Shown here one piece after another: positions 8,275 to 13,437 of a stretch of 13,437 nt of DNA (its first letter is position 1; every line of letters starts with the position of its first letter). The translations under genes and the position numbers were made by a program. The stretch is from Thermodesulfovibrionales bacterium. GTDB lineage: Bacteria; Nitrospirota; Thermodesulfovibrionia; Thermodesulfovibrionales; SM23-35. Under the pieces are notes generated by a model. It was given only the letters and a program-made list of their open reading frames with translations, did not search any database and was not told where the DNA came from. The stretch lies in contig JAKLQR010000082.1 of NCBI GenBank assembly GCA_022013235.1, positions 1-13,437 on the forward strand. The letters are read 5' to 3'.

Positions 8275-9330
8275 AAAACGCTGCTCAAGGTGTGTGCTGC
8301 CGGATTCATACCCCGGGATAGTTTTTGACGACAAAGGGGTGTGTCAGCTATGCAGATCATATCGAAAACCAGAGGTTAAGGGAGAGCGGGAACCCCGCCA
8401 TCTAATGAGGTCCGAAAAGGGAGCAAAGTACGAATGTGTAGCTACATTGAGCGGAGGCAGGGACAGTACATACGTTTTATACTCCGCGGTGAAAATTCTG
8501 GGCCTCAATATTTTGTCTGTCAGTTATGACAATGGATTTCGGCATGTCCAGTCCATGAAAAATGCCAGAAACGCCTGCGAGGTGCTTGGTGTTGATTTGC
8601 TGGAGTTCCGTTCCAGGGATGACCTGAATGCCCGTATTACCGCGCATGCCCTTCATGTCAGCATACCCTTTGGACCAGGGGCCGCCTGCAAGTTGATGTG
8701 CCGTCTCTGTTATAACGGGGGATTGGCCTTTGTTTGCTCGGTTGCTGAAAAATATGAAATCCCCTTTGTTCTCTGGGGGGATTCCCTTATAAAGAAGATA
8801 TCCTTCATCCCGGTGCGCGATACATTTCTGAAGTTCAGGAGTCCGCTCCGTTATCTCTTATCAAAACGCGGACCCTCCTTTGTCCGGTTTCTCCGGCTGT
8901 TGATCGAGCAGCGGAATGAGAGCCTCCCATCGGAAACTTCCGGGTTGATGTGAGATTTCCCAAGCTCAAGAACCCAAAAATACTGGATATACATCTCTTC
9001 GACTATATAGAATGATCCCGCAGGGAGATTCAAAGAGCGATTACCGAAAAACTGGGGTGGGAGAAACCCCCTGAAAAGGTGTCATCATGGCGGTTCGACT
9101 GCCATCTGCACGCGTTAGTCAATTATTGCCACAAGAAAGCTATTGGTTTCAACCATGATATCGATGGCCTGGCGAACATGGTGCGGGCGGGGAAAATGGG
9201 ACGTACCGAAGCGATGAATCTCATCGAAAGGGGATTCGATTCCGGCGAATAGAATGAAGAACTGGAATATGTGGTCAGAAACGTTCTCTGCCTCCCTGAA
9301 AAAGACATTGCCACGATGAAGTCCTGGTAG
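8267..9330 (+). pseudogene. Decayed N-acetyl sugar amidotransferase (WbpG-like PP-loop ATPase)
   Basis: This is the ruin of a full-length (~355-residue) sugar amidotransferase of the WbpG/PseA-like family. These enzymes use ammonia from HisH/HisF-like partners to make acetamidino or related groups on nucleotide sugars. The N-terminal part is intact: paired zinc-type cysteines at 6/9 and 26/29 and the PP-loop SGGRDST at 62-68. AAAGG at 8254-8258 supports the ATG at 8267 over the upstream GTG at 8249. The first frame runs into TGA at 8951-8953, but the homologous sequence continues in the next frame from about 8918 (FPKLKNPKILDIHLFDYIE). It is then broken by TGA at 9013-9015 where the family has Trp, goes on through EKLGWEKPPEKVSSWRFDC and HALVNYCHKK, and is broken again by TAG at 9250-9252 before ending at 9330. 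No hisH/hisF-like partner genes lie in the window. Confidence 0.85.
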
Positions 9331-9367
9331 ATGCTGATCTGCTTGGAATAAATGGGAGTCAGGTATG

Positions 9368-9402
9368 GCGATAACCTGCGAAATTAATCCGCAGGTTATC
9401 GC
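9368..9402. terminator. 13-bp inverted repeat between convergent genes (possible terminator)
   Basis: GCGATAACCTGCG (9368-9380) is perfectly complementary to CGCAGGTTATCGC (9390-9402) across a 9-base loop. It lies 9 bases past the stop of the leftward repeat-protein gene and 37 bases past the end of the rightward pseudogene. No T-run follows on either strand, so if it is a terminator it is not a classical one; it may also protect 3' ends of mRNA. Confidence 0.5.
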
Positions 9403-9411
9403 GCCCGAATA

Positions 9412-12255
9412 TTATTTACTGTACGTGAACGTTGCCTCGCTCGATGCCAGCCATTGCGTCTTTTCCGTCACGCTCACTCCGGCGGGGACAAATACGCCGG
9501 TTAGGGTGTAGTTGCCATATGTGAAATTCACGAACTGATAGTGTATCAGGCGAAGATTCAAATCAAGCCCTGCCGGTAAAGTGACGCCTTTGACATAGGG
9601 TATGGTAATGGTCTGTAATGTCGCTATGTTCTTGACTAAGATGTACAAATCCACAGGCACGGGCGACCCGGGATTCTTGACATGTGCAAAAACATCCAGA
9701 TATTCATATTTCTTGAAAGAACTTTTGTTGAGGGTTACTGTGATCCCCGGCGTGTACACTGGGGTTGCAGCGTTCACTGTTATTTCCACTGAAGCCTCGA
9801 TTGCGAATACCCCATCTGTAATGACAAACACGACCGTATAAGGCTCTGCACGTGCTGTACCATAGTCCGGCGTCCATTCAAGAATGCGTGCTGAAGGATT
9901 GAAAGTCAACGGAAAATCAGGATTTTCTCCCGGTTGTGGAATCGGTATCCCATTGTAGTAGGCTGTATACGTGAGCACATCTTCCAGATCGGGGTCGCTT
10001 GCATTCATGGTCACACTCAGCAATTCTTTTTCCTTGACCTGCACCGGGAAGGGAGCAACAAGAGCTGTTCCATTCGCCATGATAGAATTGATAACCGGTG
10101 CACTTCCTGACGTTAGCTTCTGAACACTTCCGCCCAGAGTAGCTGCGTACAGAACATCGGGTTGCATCCAATCCACAAGGATATCCTGTACCAGGAGGTG
10201 AGTCATCCCTCTGCTGAAGGCTGTCCAATTCTCTCCGCCGTCTGCAGACGCATAGACTCCGGTATCCCAACTGCTGAGAAAGAGAATGTTTGGATCATCA
10301 GGATGGATTTCAATATCCGAGACCCCGAATTGAGACTGAATACCAACATTCTGTTTTGTCCATGTAATTCCGCTGTCTTTTGATATAAAGAGCCCGCTCA
10401 ATGTTCCGGCATACACTGTGCCGGAATCTTCAGGAGGTGTCGTGATATCGAATACAGCCCTTGTTATTTTAGTTGTCCCCACGCGAGACCACTGTCCTGA
10501 CTCAGCCACCCACTTATAGATTGAGCCTGCTTCATTGAGTTCCGGATACCAGGTCGGAGAACCGTTCCTCGATCTTGTCCCTGCGTATAATGGAGAACCG
10601 TTCTCATCAAAAGCAATACATGAGACGCTTAACTCGTTCAGGCCATTGTTTAATTCTACCCAGGATTGACCGCCGTCGTTACTTCTGAGTATCCCGCGGT
10701 CCTGTGTCGCCAGATAGATTGCAGAACTTGTGGGGATGTAGACTTTCCAGATACCAATGCCTCTTGTTGCAACGAGCTGTTCTCCATGAACATTGTTCAT
10801 CTCCTGGGCAGGATCGAGGGCATTGAGATTGATTCTGAAAAGTCCTTTATTCTCCGGCCATGCCCATGCCGGATCACCTGTTGCATAATAAAATACAGAA
10901 GGATCATCCGGATCCACTGCCATCGACCATGTATAGACCGGCTGAGAATTCGGAGCGGGAGTTATATGGCTCCATTTTGCCCCACCGTCAAAGCTGAAGA
11001 ACAGGCCGGTTTCAGCGGCAGCGAAGAGTTTGCTGCTATCCGCCGGATGTTGCAGAAGTGCGTTCATCCATATGCCGCCAATGCCGGTTATCTTTATCTG
11101 AAAAGTTTCTCCTCCGTCTACACTTTTGAAAACGGCATGTATCCCGCCGCTGGTGAGATACATAACTTTTGATCTTATATTGGCTCCGCTGCCAATGGTC
11201 TCGGTTGGGTCTATGGTAAGGCGAAATCCTCCATAATCCGGCATAACCTTTTGCCATGAGGACCCCCCATCGGTACTCCTAAAAAGCCCGCCAATGTCCT
11301 GATCCGGGTCGGACCGGTAAAAAGGCGACTCGTTTGCATAATTCGAACCGGGCATGGCCCCTATCCAGAGCCTGTTGGAGTTGTTCGGATCGATTCTCAG
11401 GTAGTAGGCCATCGGAGGATACTCTGTATACAATGATTCCGGATAAGCGATATGTTGCCAGCTCATTCCGCCGTCTGTACTCTTATAAACCCAGTCTTTC
11501 TTGGTGCACACATAGAGCACCTGTTCATTCAGAGGATCAAACGTCATATCGATGATATTGAGGCCATGAGGTGGATTTAATCCGAGATTGGACTCAACCC
11601 AACTTTCTCCTGCAGAATCGTATTTGTAAATGCCTGCACCGTAAGTGCCTGCATAAATATTATTATTGAGCGGGTTCTGAAAAATAGCGGTAATCTCAGT
11701 CATAGGGAGGCCGTTATCGAAGCGGGTCCATGTGGCTCCCCCGTCAACGCTCCTGTACGCTGCGGCATTCGCATTGTCTGTCGTGTTATCGATTCCTATG
11801 TAAAGAATGTTTTGATTTGCATTATCCAGGGTAACAGATCTGATTGCCCAGTCTGTATCAGGCAGAGTGTCATTAACCGGAGTCCATAATGCGCCTCCGT
11901 TTGAACTTTTCCAAACACCTTCGAACGATGTTCCCACATACGTCTCGCTGGGGTTCTGCCGATTGATTCCCATGGAATAGGCATATATCCCCCGGGTTGC
12001 AACAGATGGGGACATCAACGGCTGCCAGTATTCGCCACCGTTAGGGCTTACATGAATCGCTCCCCCGACAACATATACCTTTTGGTGGTCGACTGGGTCA
12101 ATAAAGACTTCATACCGGTCTCCGCCCCATGGGCCTATGGGCTGCCAATAGTTTTTGGGAACCTCGGAGAACGCAGGGCTGCACACGAAGAGTAAGGATA
12201 AGATCAAAGCGAACCATGTCAATGAACACCTTGCTATGTTGTGTATTTTTACCAT
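9412..12255 (-). CDS. Secreted Asp-box (BNR) repeat protein with C-terminal Ig-like modules
   Basis: A 947-residue exported protein. The ATG at 12255 is chosen over the in-frame ATG at 12390: AAGGAGG (12262-12268) sits 6 bases before it and the protein then starts with a clean Sec signal (MVKIHNIARCSLTWFALILS, cleavage near SPAFS-E at about residue 30). The extra 45 residues from 12390 lack a good ribosome binding site and would bury the signal. Ten well-formed Asp boxes of the form S-x-D-G-G-x-x-W lie at about residues 70, 117, 169, 259, 327, 378, 421, 525, 625 and 670, plus degenerate ones near 212 and 585, giving one or two beta-propellers of the sialidase/VPS10-like fold. Sialidase catalytic residues are not recognisable. 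From about 719 follow a putative Ig/cadherin-like domain (ASDPDLEDVLTY...) and a last beta-rich domain. There is no C-terminal anchor or sorting motif. It is controlled by a c-di-GMP riboswitch; the ligand or surface it binds is unknown. Confidence 0.88.
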   Translation of the reverse strand: MVKIHNIARCSLTWFALILSLLFVCSPAFSEVPKNYWQPIGPWGGDRYEVFIDPVDHQKVYVVGGAIHVSPNGGEYWQPLMSPSVATRGIYAYSMGINRQNPSETYVGTSFEGVWKSSNGGALWTPVNDTLPDTDWAIRSVTLDNANQNILYIGIDNTTDNANAAAYRSVDGGATWTRFDNGLPMTEITAIFQNPLNNNIYAGTYGAGIYKYDSAGESWVESNLGLNPPHGLNIIDMTFDPLNEQVLYVCTKKDWVYKSTDGGMSWQHIAYPESLYTEYPPMAYYLRIDPNNSNRLWIGAMPGSNYANESPFYRSDPDQDIGGLFRSTDGGSSWQKVMPDYGGFRLTIDPTETIGSGANIRSKVMYLTSGGIHAVFKSVDGGETFQIKITGIGGIWMNALLQHPADSSKLFAAAETGLFFSFDGGAKWSHITPAPNSQPVYTWSMAVDPDDPSVFYYATGDPAWAWPENKGLFRINLNALDPAQEMNNVHGEQLVATRGIGIWKVYIPTSSAIYLATQDRGILRSNDGGQSWVELNNGLNELSVSCIAFDENGSPLYAGTRSRNGSPTWYPELNEAGSIYKWVAESGQWSRVGTTKITRAVFDITTPPEDSGTVYAGTLSGLFISKDSGITWTKQNVGIQSQFGVSDIEIHPDDPNILFLSSWDTGVYASADGGENWTAFSRGMTHLLVQDILVDWMQPDVLYAATLGGSVQKLTSGSAPVINSIMANGTALVAPFPVQVKEKELLSVTMNASDPDLEDVLTYTAYYNGIPIPQPGENPDFPLTFNPSARILEWTPDYGTARAEPYTVVFVITDGVFAIEASVEITVNAATPVYTPGITVTLNKSSFKKYEYLDVFAHVKNPGSPVPVDLYILVKNIATLQTITIPYVKGVTLPAGLDLNLRLIHYQFVNFTYGNYTLTGVFVPAGVSVTEKTQWLASSEATFTYSK

Positions 12256-12426
12256 CTGAAGCCTCCTTACGCCTGGAAAGGCGTTTTGGCTGGGTGCGCC
12301 ACTGGCTCCACTATCCACCTGGGCGCCCATTTTGGCAGATAGTTTCGATGCCGCCAATTTTTTTAAATTCGGTTGTCTTTTTCTGTTCATTTTTTATACT
12401 TTCAACGACTTTGATGATTAAGGCAT
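12256..12426 (-). other. Structured leader between riboswitch terminator and gene start
   Basis: About 170 bases of the repeat-protein mRNA lie between the terminator and the start codon. They hold ACTATC/GATAGT arms (12310-12315 and 12338-12343) enclosing a TGGGCGCCCA palindrome, a segment GGCGCACCCA able to pair with TGGGCGCC, and the ACGCCT/AGGCGT hairpin next to the ribosome binding site. An ORF from 12390 is open in frame with the gene but lacks a good ribosome binding site. I do not recognise a second known riboswitch class here. Confidence 0.5.
12262..12268 (-). promoter_or_regulatory. Ribosome binding site that decides the repeat-protein start
   Basis: AAGGAGG on the minus strand, 6 bases before ATG 12255. 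A 6-bp hairpin with a tetraloop (12269-12284) abuts it directly upstream, so access to this site could be affected by folding of the leader. Confidence 0.75.
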
Positions 12427-12464
12427 AAAAAAAGGCCTGCTTCCATGGAAACAGGCCTTTTTGC
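12427..12464 (-). terminator. Intrinsic terminator of the c-di-GMP riboswitch expression platform
   Basis: On the minus strand an 11-bp stem (arms at 12452-12462 and 12429-12439, core AGGCCTG/CAGGCCT) is topped by a further T-G, T-A, T-A, C-G stack closing a CATG loop, and is followed by seven U residues (12427-12433). It lies 23 bases after the aptamer and about 170 bases before the repeat-protein start, so it would abort transcription in the leader. Its upstream arm, as part of 12448-12464, can instead pair with 12479-12492 to form an antiterminator. Confidence 0.85.
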
Positions 12465-12478
12465 ACAAATTTATCAAC

Positions 12479-12492
12479 GCAAAACCTGTTTC
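12479..12492 (-). promoter_or_regulatory. Antiterminator strand overlapping aptamer helix P1
   Basis: GAAACAGGTTTTGC on the minus strand can form 14 base pairs with the terminator's upstream arm (12448-12455 and 12459-12464) with a 3-nt AGG bulge. Its first six bases (12487-12492) are also the 3' strand of aptamer helix P1. The two pairings exclude each other: ligand-stabilised P1 frees the terminator. This predicts that c-di-GMP switches the gene off. Confidence 0.65.
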
Positions 12493-12588
12493 TTCGGCAA
12501 CCCGGCTATGCTTAAGGAGCATTGCTGCTCCTTAAGCATCCGTGGTTTTGTGCCCCCTGGTTACCCAGGGTTTACCTTTTCGGAAACA
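12487..12588 (-). promoter_or_regulatory. Cyclic-di-GMP-I (GEMM-I) riboswitch aptamer
   Basis: The minus strand shows the GEMM-I architecture element by element. P1 pairs TGTTTC (12583-12588) with GAAACA (12487-12492). The conserved GGTAAACC (12569-12576) leads into a CCCTGG/CCAGGG stem with a GTAA (GNRA) tetraloop (12555-12570). Then come GGGGCACAAAACCACGG, a 14-bp perfect stem with a GCAA tetraloop (12508-12539), and the signature AGCCGGGTTGCC (12496-12507). By alignment from memory with the Vibrio Vc2 aptamer, the ligand-contact positions 20 and 47 are G and A, as in c-di-GMP rather than cGAMP (A20) sensors. It lies upstream of the secreted Asp-box protein gene and is followed by a terminator, so it acts on transcription of that gene. 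Confidence 0.93.
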
Positions 12589-12636
12589 TACACTACTTAT
12601 CTGTCAAAGATCATCCAACTACGCTATTATTTTAAA

Positions 12637-12650
12637 GCAAATTATATGCC
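12637..12650 (-). promoter_or_regulatory. Candidate promoter: sigma54-like GG-N10-GC overlapping a TATAAT box
   Basis: Minus-strand GGCATATAATTTGC has the GG-N10-GC spacing of sigma54 promoters and matches GGCA and TTGC(T) of the TGGCAC-N5-TTGC consensus, but has A instead of T just before the GG. The same bases contain a perfect TATAAT (12641-12646) with a poor TTGTTT -35 sixteen bases upstream, so sigma70 use is possible. Either reading places the transcript start about 35-50 bases before the riboswitch aptamer. Confidence 0.5.
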
Positions 12651-12732
12651 TGGATTGTCAAAAAACAACCTATTGAAAAATAAAGAAATTATGATGATAA
12701 CAGTGCTGATTTGTAGTTCAAGGCGCATATTC

Positions 12733-12777
12733 TGTCGCAAAATGGACAATTTTCGTCAGATGTGCAAATTTGCAACA
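12733..12777. promoter_or_regulatory. Paired enhancer-like inverted repeats
   Basis: TGTCGCAAAATGGACA (12733-12748; TGTC/GACA arms, TGT-N10-ACA) and TGTGCAAATTTGCAACA (12761-12777; containing the 12-base palindrome TGCAAATTTGCA) are about 28 bases apart. They lie some 85-125 bases upstream of the sigma54-like element, the usual distance for binding sites of sigma54-dependent activators. They could also serve the divergent glf gene. Confidence 0.35.
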
Positions 12778-12903
12778 GGAATATGATTATGGTTAGTGTA
12801 TTACAAGTGATATTTTGCAATATAAGAAAAATTTCTCCGAAGTGGAAATTTTTCCCGGGTTATGGTAATAAATTAGCATTAAAAATACCTGATAGGGGGA
12901 GAC

Positions 12904-13437
12904 ATGTTTGATTATTTGATTGTGGGTGCAGGACTGGCAGGATGTGTTCTGGCTGAAAGACTCGCAAGCCAGTTACATAAAAGGGTGCTAATCGTAGAAA
13001 AGAGAGGTCATATTGGGGGTAATTGCTATGATTATTATAATAACGATGGAGTTCTGGTGCATGCATATGGGCCTCATTATTTTCGGACAAACAATAAGAA
13101 GGTCTTTGATTATCTCTCTCAATTTACGCCATGGCACTACTGCCAGTACCGGATTATGGCATATGTGGATGGTCAACTTCTTCCCCTGCCCATAAACCTT
13201 GATACTGTAAACAAGTTGTATGGGCTTAATCTATCCAGTTTCGAACTGGCAGACTTTTTTAAAAAAGTACGCCACCCGGTCAAGAAAATCAGGACATCGG
13301 AAGACATCGTTGTGTCAATAGTCGGTTGGGAATTATATGAGAAATTTTTTAAGAACTATACAAAAAAACAATGGGGTATGGATCCATCAGAATTGGACTC
13401 CTCTGTGTGTGCGAGAATACCCGTGAGAACAAACCGC
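12904..13437 (+). CDS. glf: UDP-galactopyranose mutase, 3'-truncated by the window end
   Basis: The first 178 residues of a flavoenzyme that converts UDP-galactopyranose to UDP-galactofuranose, the donor for Galf residues in O-antigens and other glycans. The start is MFDYLIVGAGLAGCVLAERL, with the FAD-binding GxGxxG motif at about 8-13 and the acidic ribose-binding residue in IVEKR near 36. HAYGPHYFRTN at about 57-67 and FFKNYTKKQWGMDP at about 148-161 are family signatures. About half of the usual ~370-380 residues are present. A G-rich ribosome binding site (AGGGGGA, 12894-12900) lies very close to the ATG. It is divergent from the riboswitch-controlled gene. Confidence 0.95.
   Translation, partial: MFDYLIVGAGLAGCVLAERLASQLHKRVLIVEKRGHIGGNCYDYYNNDGVLVHAYGPHYFRTNNKKVFDYLSQFTPWHYCQYRIMAYVDGQLLPLPINLDTVNKLYGLNLSSFELADFFKKVRHPVKKIRTSEDIVVSIVGWELYEKFFKNYTKKQWGMDPSELDSSVCARIPVRTNR

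Larger units (their letters stand above)
12589..12903. other. Divergent intergenic region between riboswitch and glf
   Basis: This AT-rich 315-base region has no supported gene. It holds the leftward promoter candidate, the paired inverted repeats and, nearer glf, a perfect 10-bp inverted repeat GAAAAATTTC/GAAATTTTTC (12826-12835 and 12845-12854, 9-base loop). No convincing -35/-10 pair for glf is visible; TTACAA and TATAAG near 12801-12826 are only 14 bases apart. The short ORF across 12445-12786 overlaps the riboswitch and is not credible as a gene. Confidence 0.6.

Noticed and set aside
5455..9252. Recoding of stop codons (pyrrolysine at TAG, selenocysteine or tryptophan at TGA)
   Set aside because: The amidotransferase also has a frameshift, one lesion simply replaces a conserved Trp, and both TAG and TGA act as normal terminators elsewhere in the window, so gene decay is simpler.
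9368..9402. 13-bp inverted repeat as a mobile-element end or attachment site
   Set aside because: There is a single copy between convergent genes, with no transposase, integrase or target duplication in the window.
9917..11257. Overlapping ORFs of 70-170 residues on both strands inside the Asp-box gene and other antisense ORFs across the cluster
   Set aside because: They are shadows of well-supported genes with no ribosome binding sites, domains or plausible composition.
12256..12390. In-frame N-terminal extension of the Asp-box protein starting at ATG 12390
   Set aside because: It lacks a good ribosome binding site, would place 45 basic, low-complexity residues before a clear signal peptide, and the ATG at 12255 has AAGGAGG at ideal spacing.
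12487..12588. GEMM-Ib (cGAMP-sensing) assignment
   Set aside because: The position equivalent to residue 20 appears to be G, not A, by alignment from memory, so c-di-GMP is preferred; only binding assays would settle it.
12445..12786. Rightward 113-residue ORF upstream of glf
   Set aside because: It runs through the antisense of the riboswitch aptamer and terminator, has no ribosome binding site and no recognisable protein features.

Overview
The window is part of a surface-polysaccharide (O-antigen, capsule or exopolysaccharide) locus from a Gram-negative bacterium. The lipoprotein signal, the flippase and O-antigen-ligase-type proteins, and the secreted repeat protein under a GEMM-I c-di-GMP riboswitch fit an anaerobic Desulfobacterota, Geobacter-like or Nitrospirota lineage. 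That placement is inference: no rRNA or other taxonomic marker is present.

Layout. Positions 1-9330 read rightward: a Wzx-type flippase missing its N terminus; a radical SAM protein with a B12-binding-like N-terminal domain; a NodB-type polysaccharide deacetylase; a PQQ-like beta-propeller lipoprotein with its own candidate promoter; a Trm112-like gene broken by an in-frame amber codon; an O-antigen ligase/polymerase-type membrane protein; a class I SAM methyltransferase; and a decayed N-acetyl sugar amidotransferase pseudogene with a frameshift and two in-frame stops. Positions 9412-12255 read leftward and encode a 947-residue secreted protein with about ten Asp-box (BNR) repeats and C-terminal Ig-like modules. 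Its leader contains a c-di-GMP-I riboswitch followed by an intrinsic terminator and a competing antiterminator. From 12904 rightward is the 5' half of glf (UDP-galactopyranose mutase), cut by the window end.

How it fits together. Lipid-linked glycan units would be exported by the flippase and polymerised or ligated by the O-antigen-ligase-type protein. The deacetylase, methyltransferase and radical SAM protein would modify sugar or lipid-linked intermediates, and glf would supply UDP-galactofuranose. No glycosyltransferase lies in the window, so this is the edge of a larger cluster. The two broken genes suggest the glycan structure has changed recently.

The most notable system is at 12255-12777. 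Paired enhancer-like inverted repeats and an overlapping sigma54-like/sigma70-like promoter precede the riboswitch, the terminator, a structured leader and then the large surface/secreted repeat protein. Helix P1 of the aptamer and the antiterminator use the same strand, which predicts that c-di-GMP turns the gene OFF.
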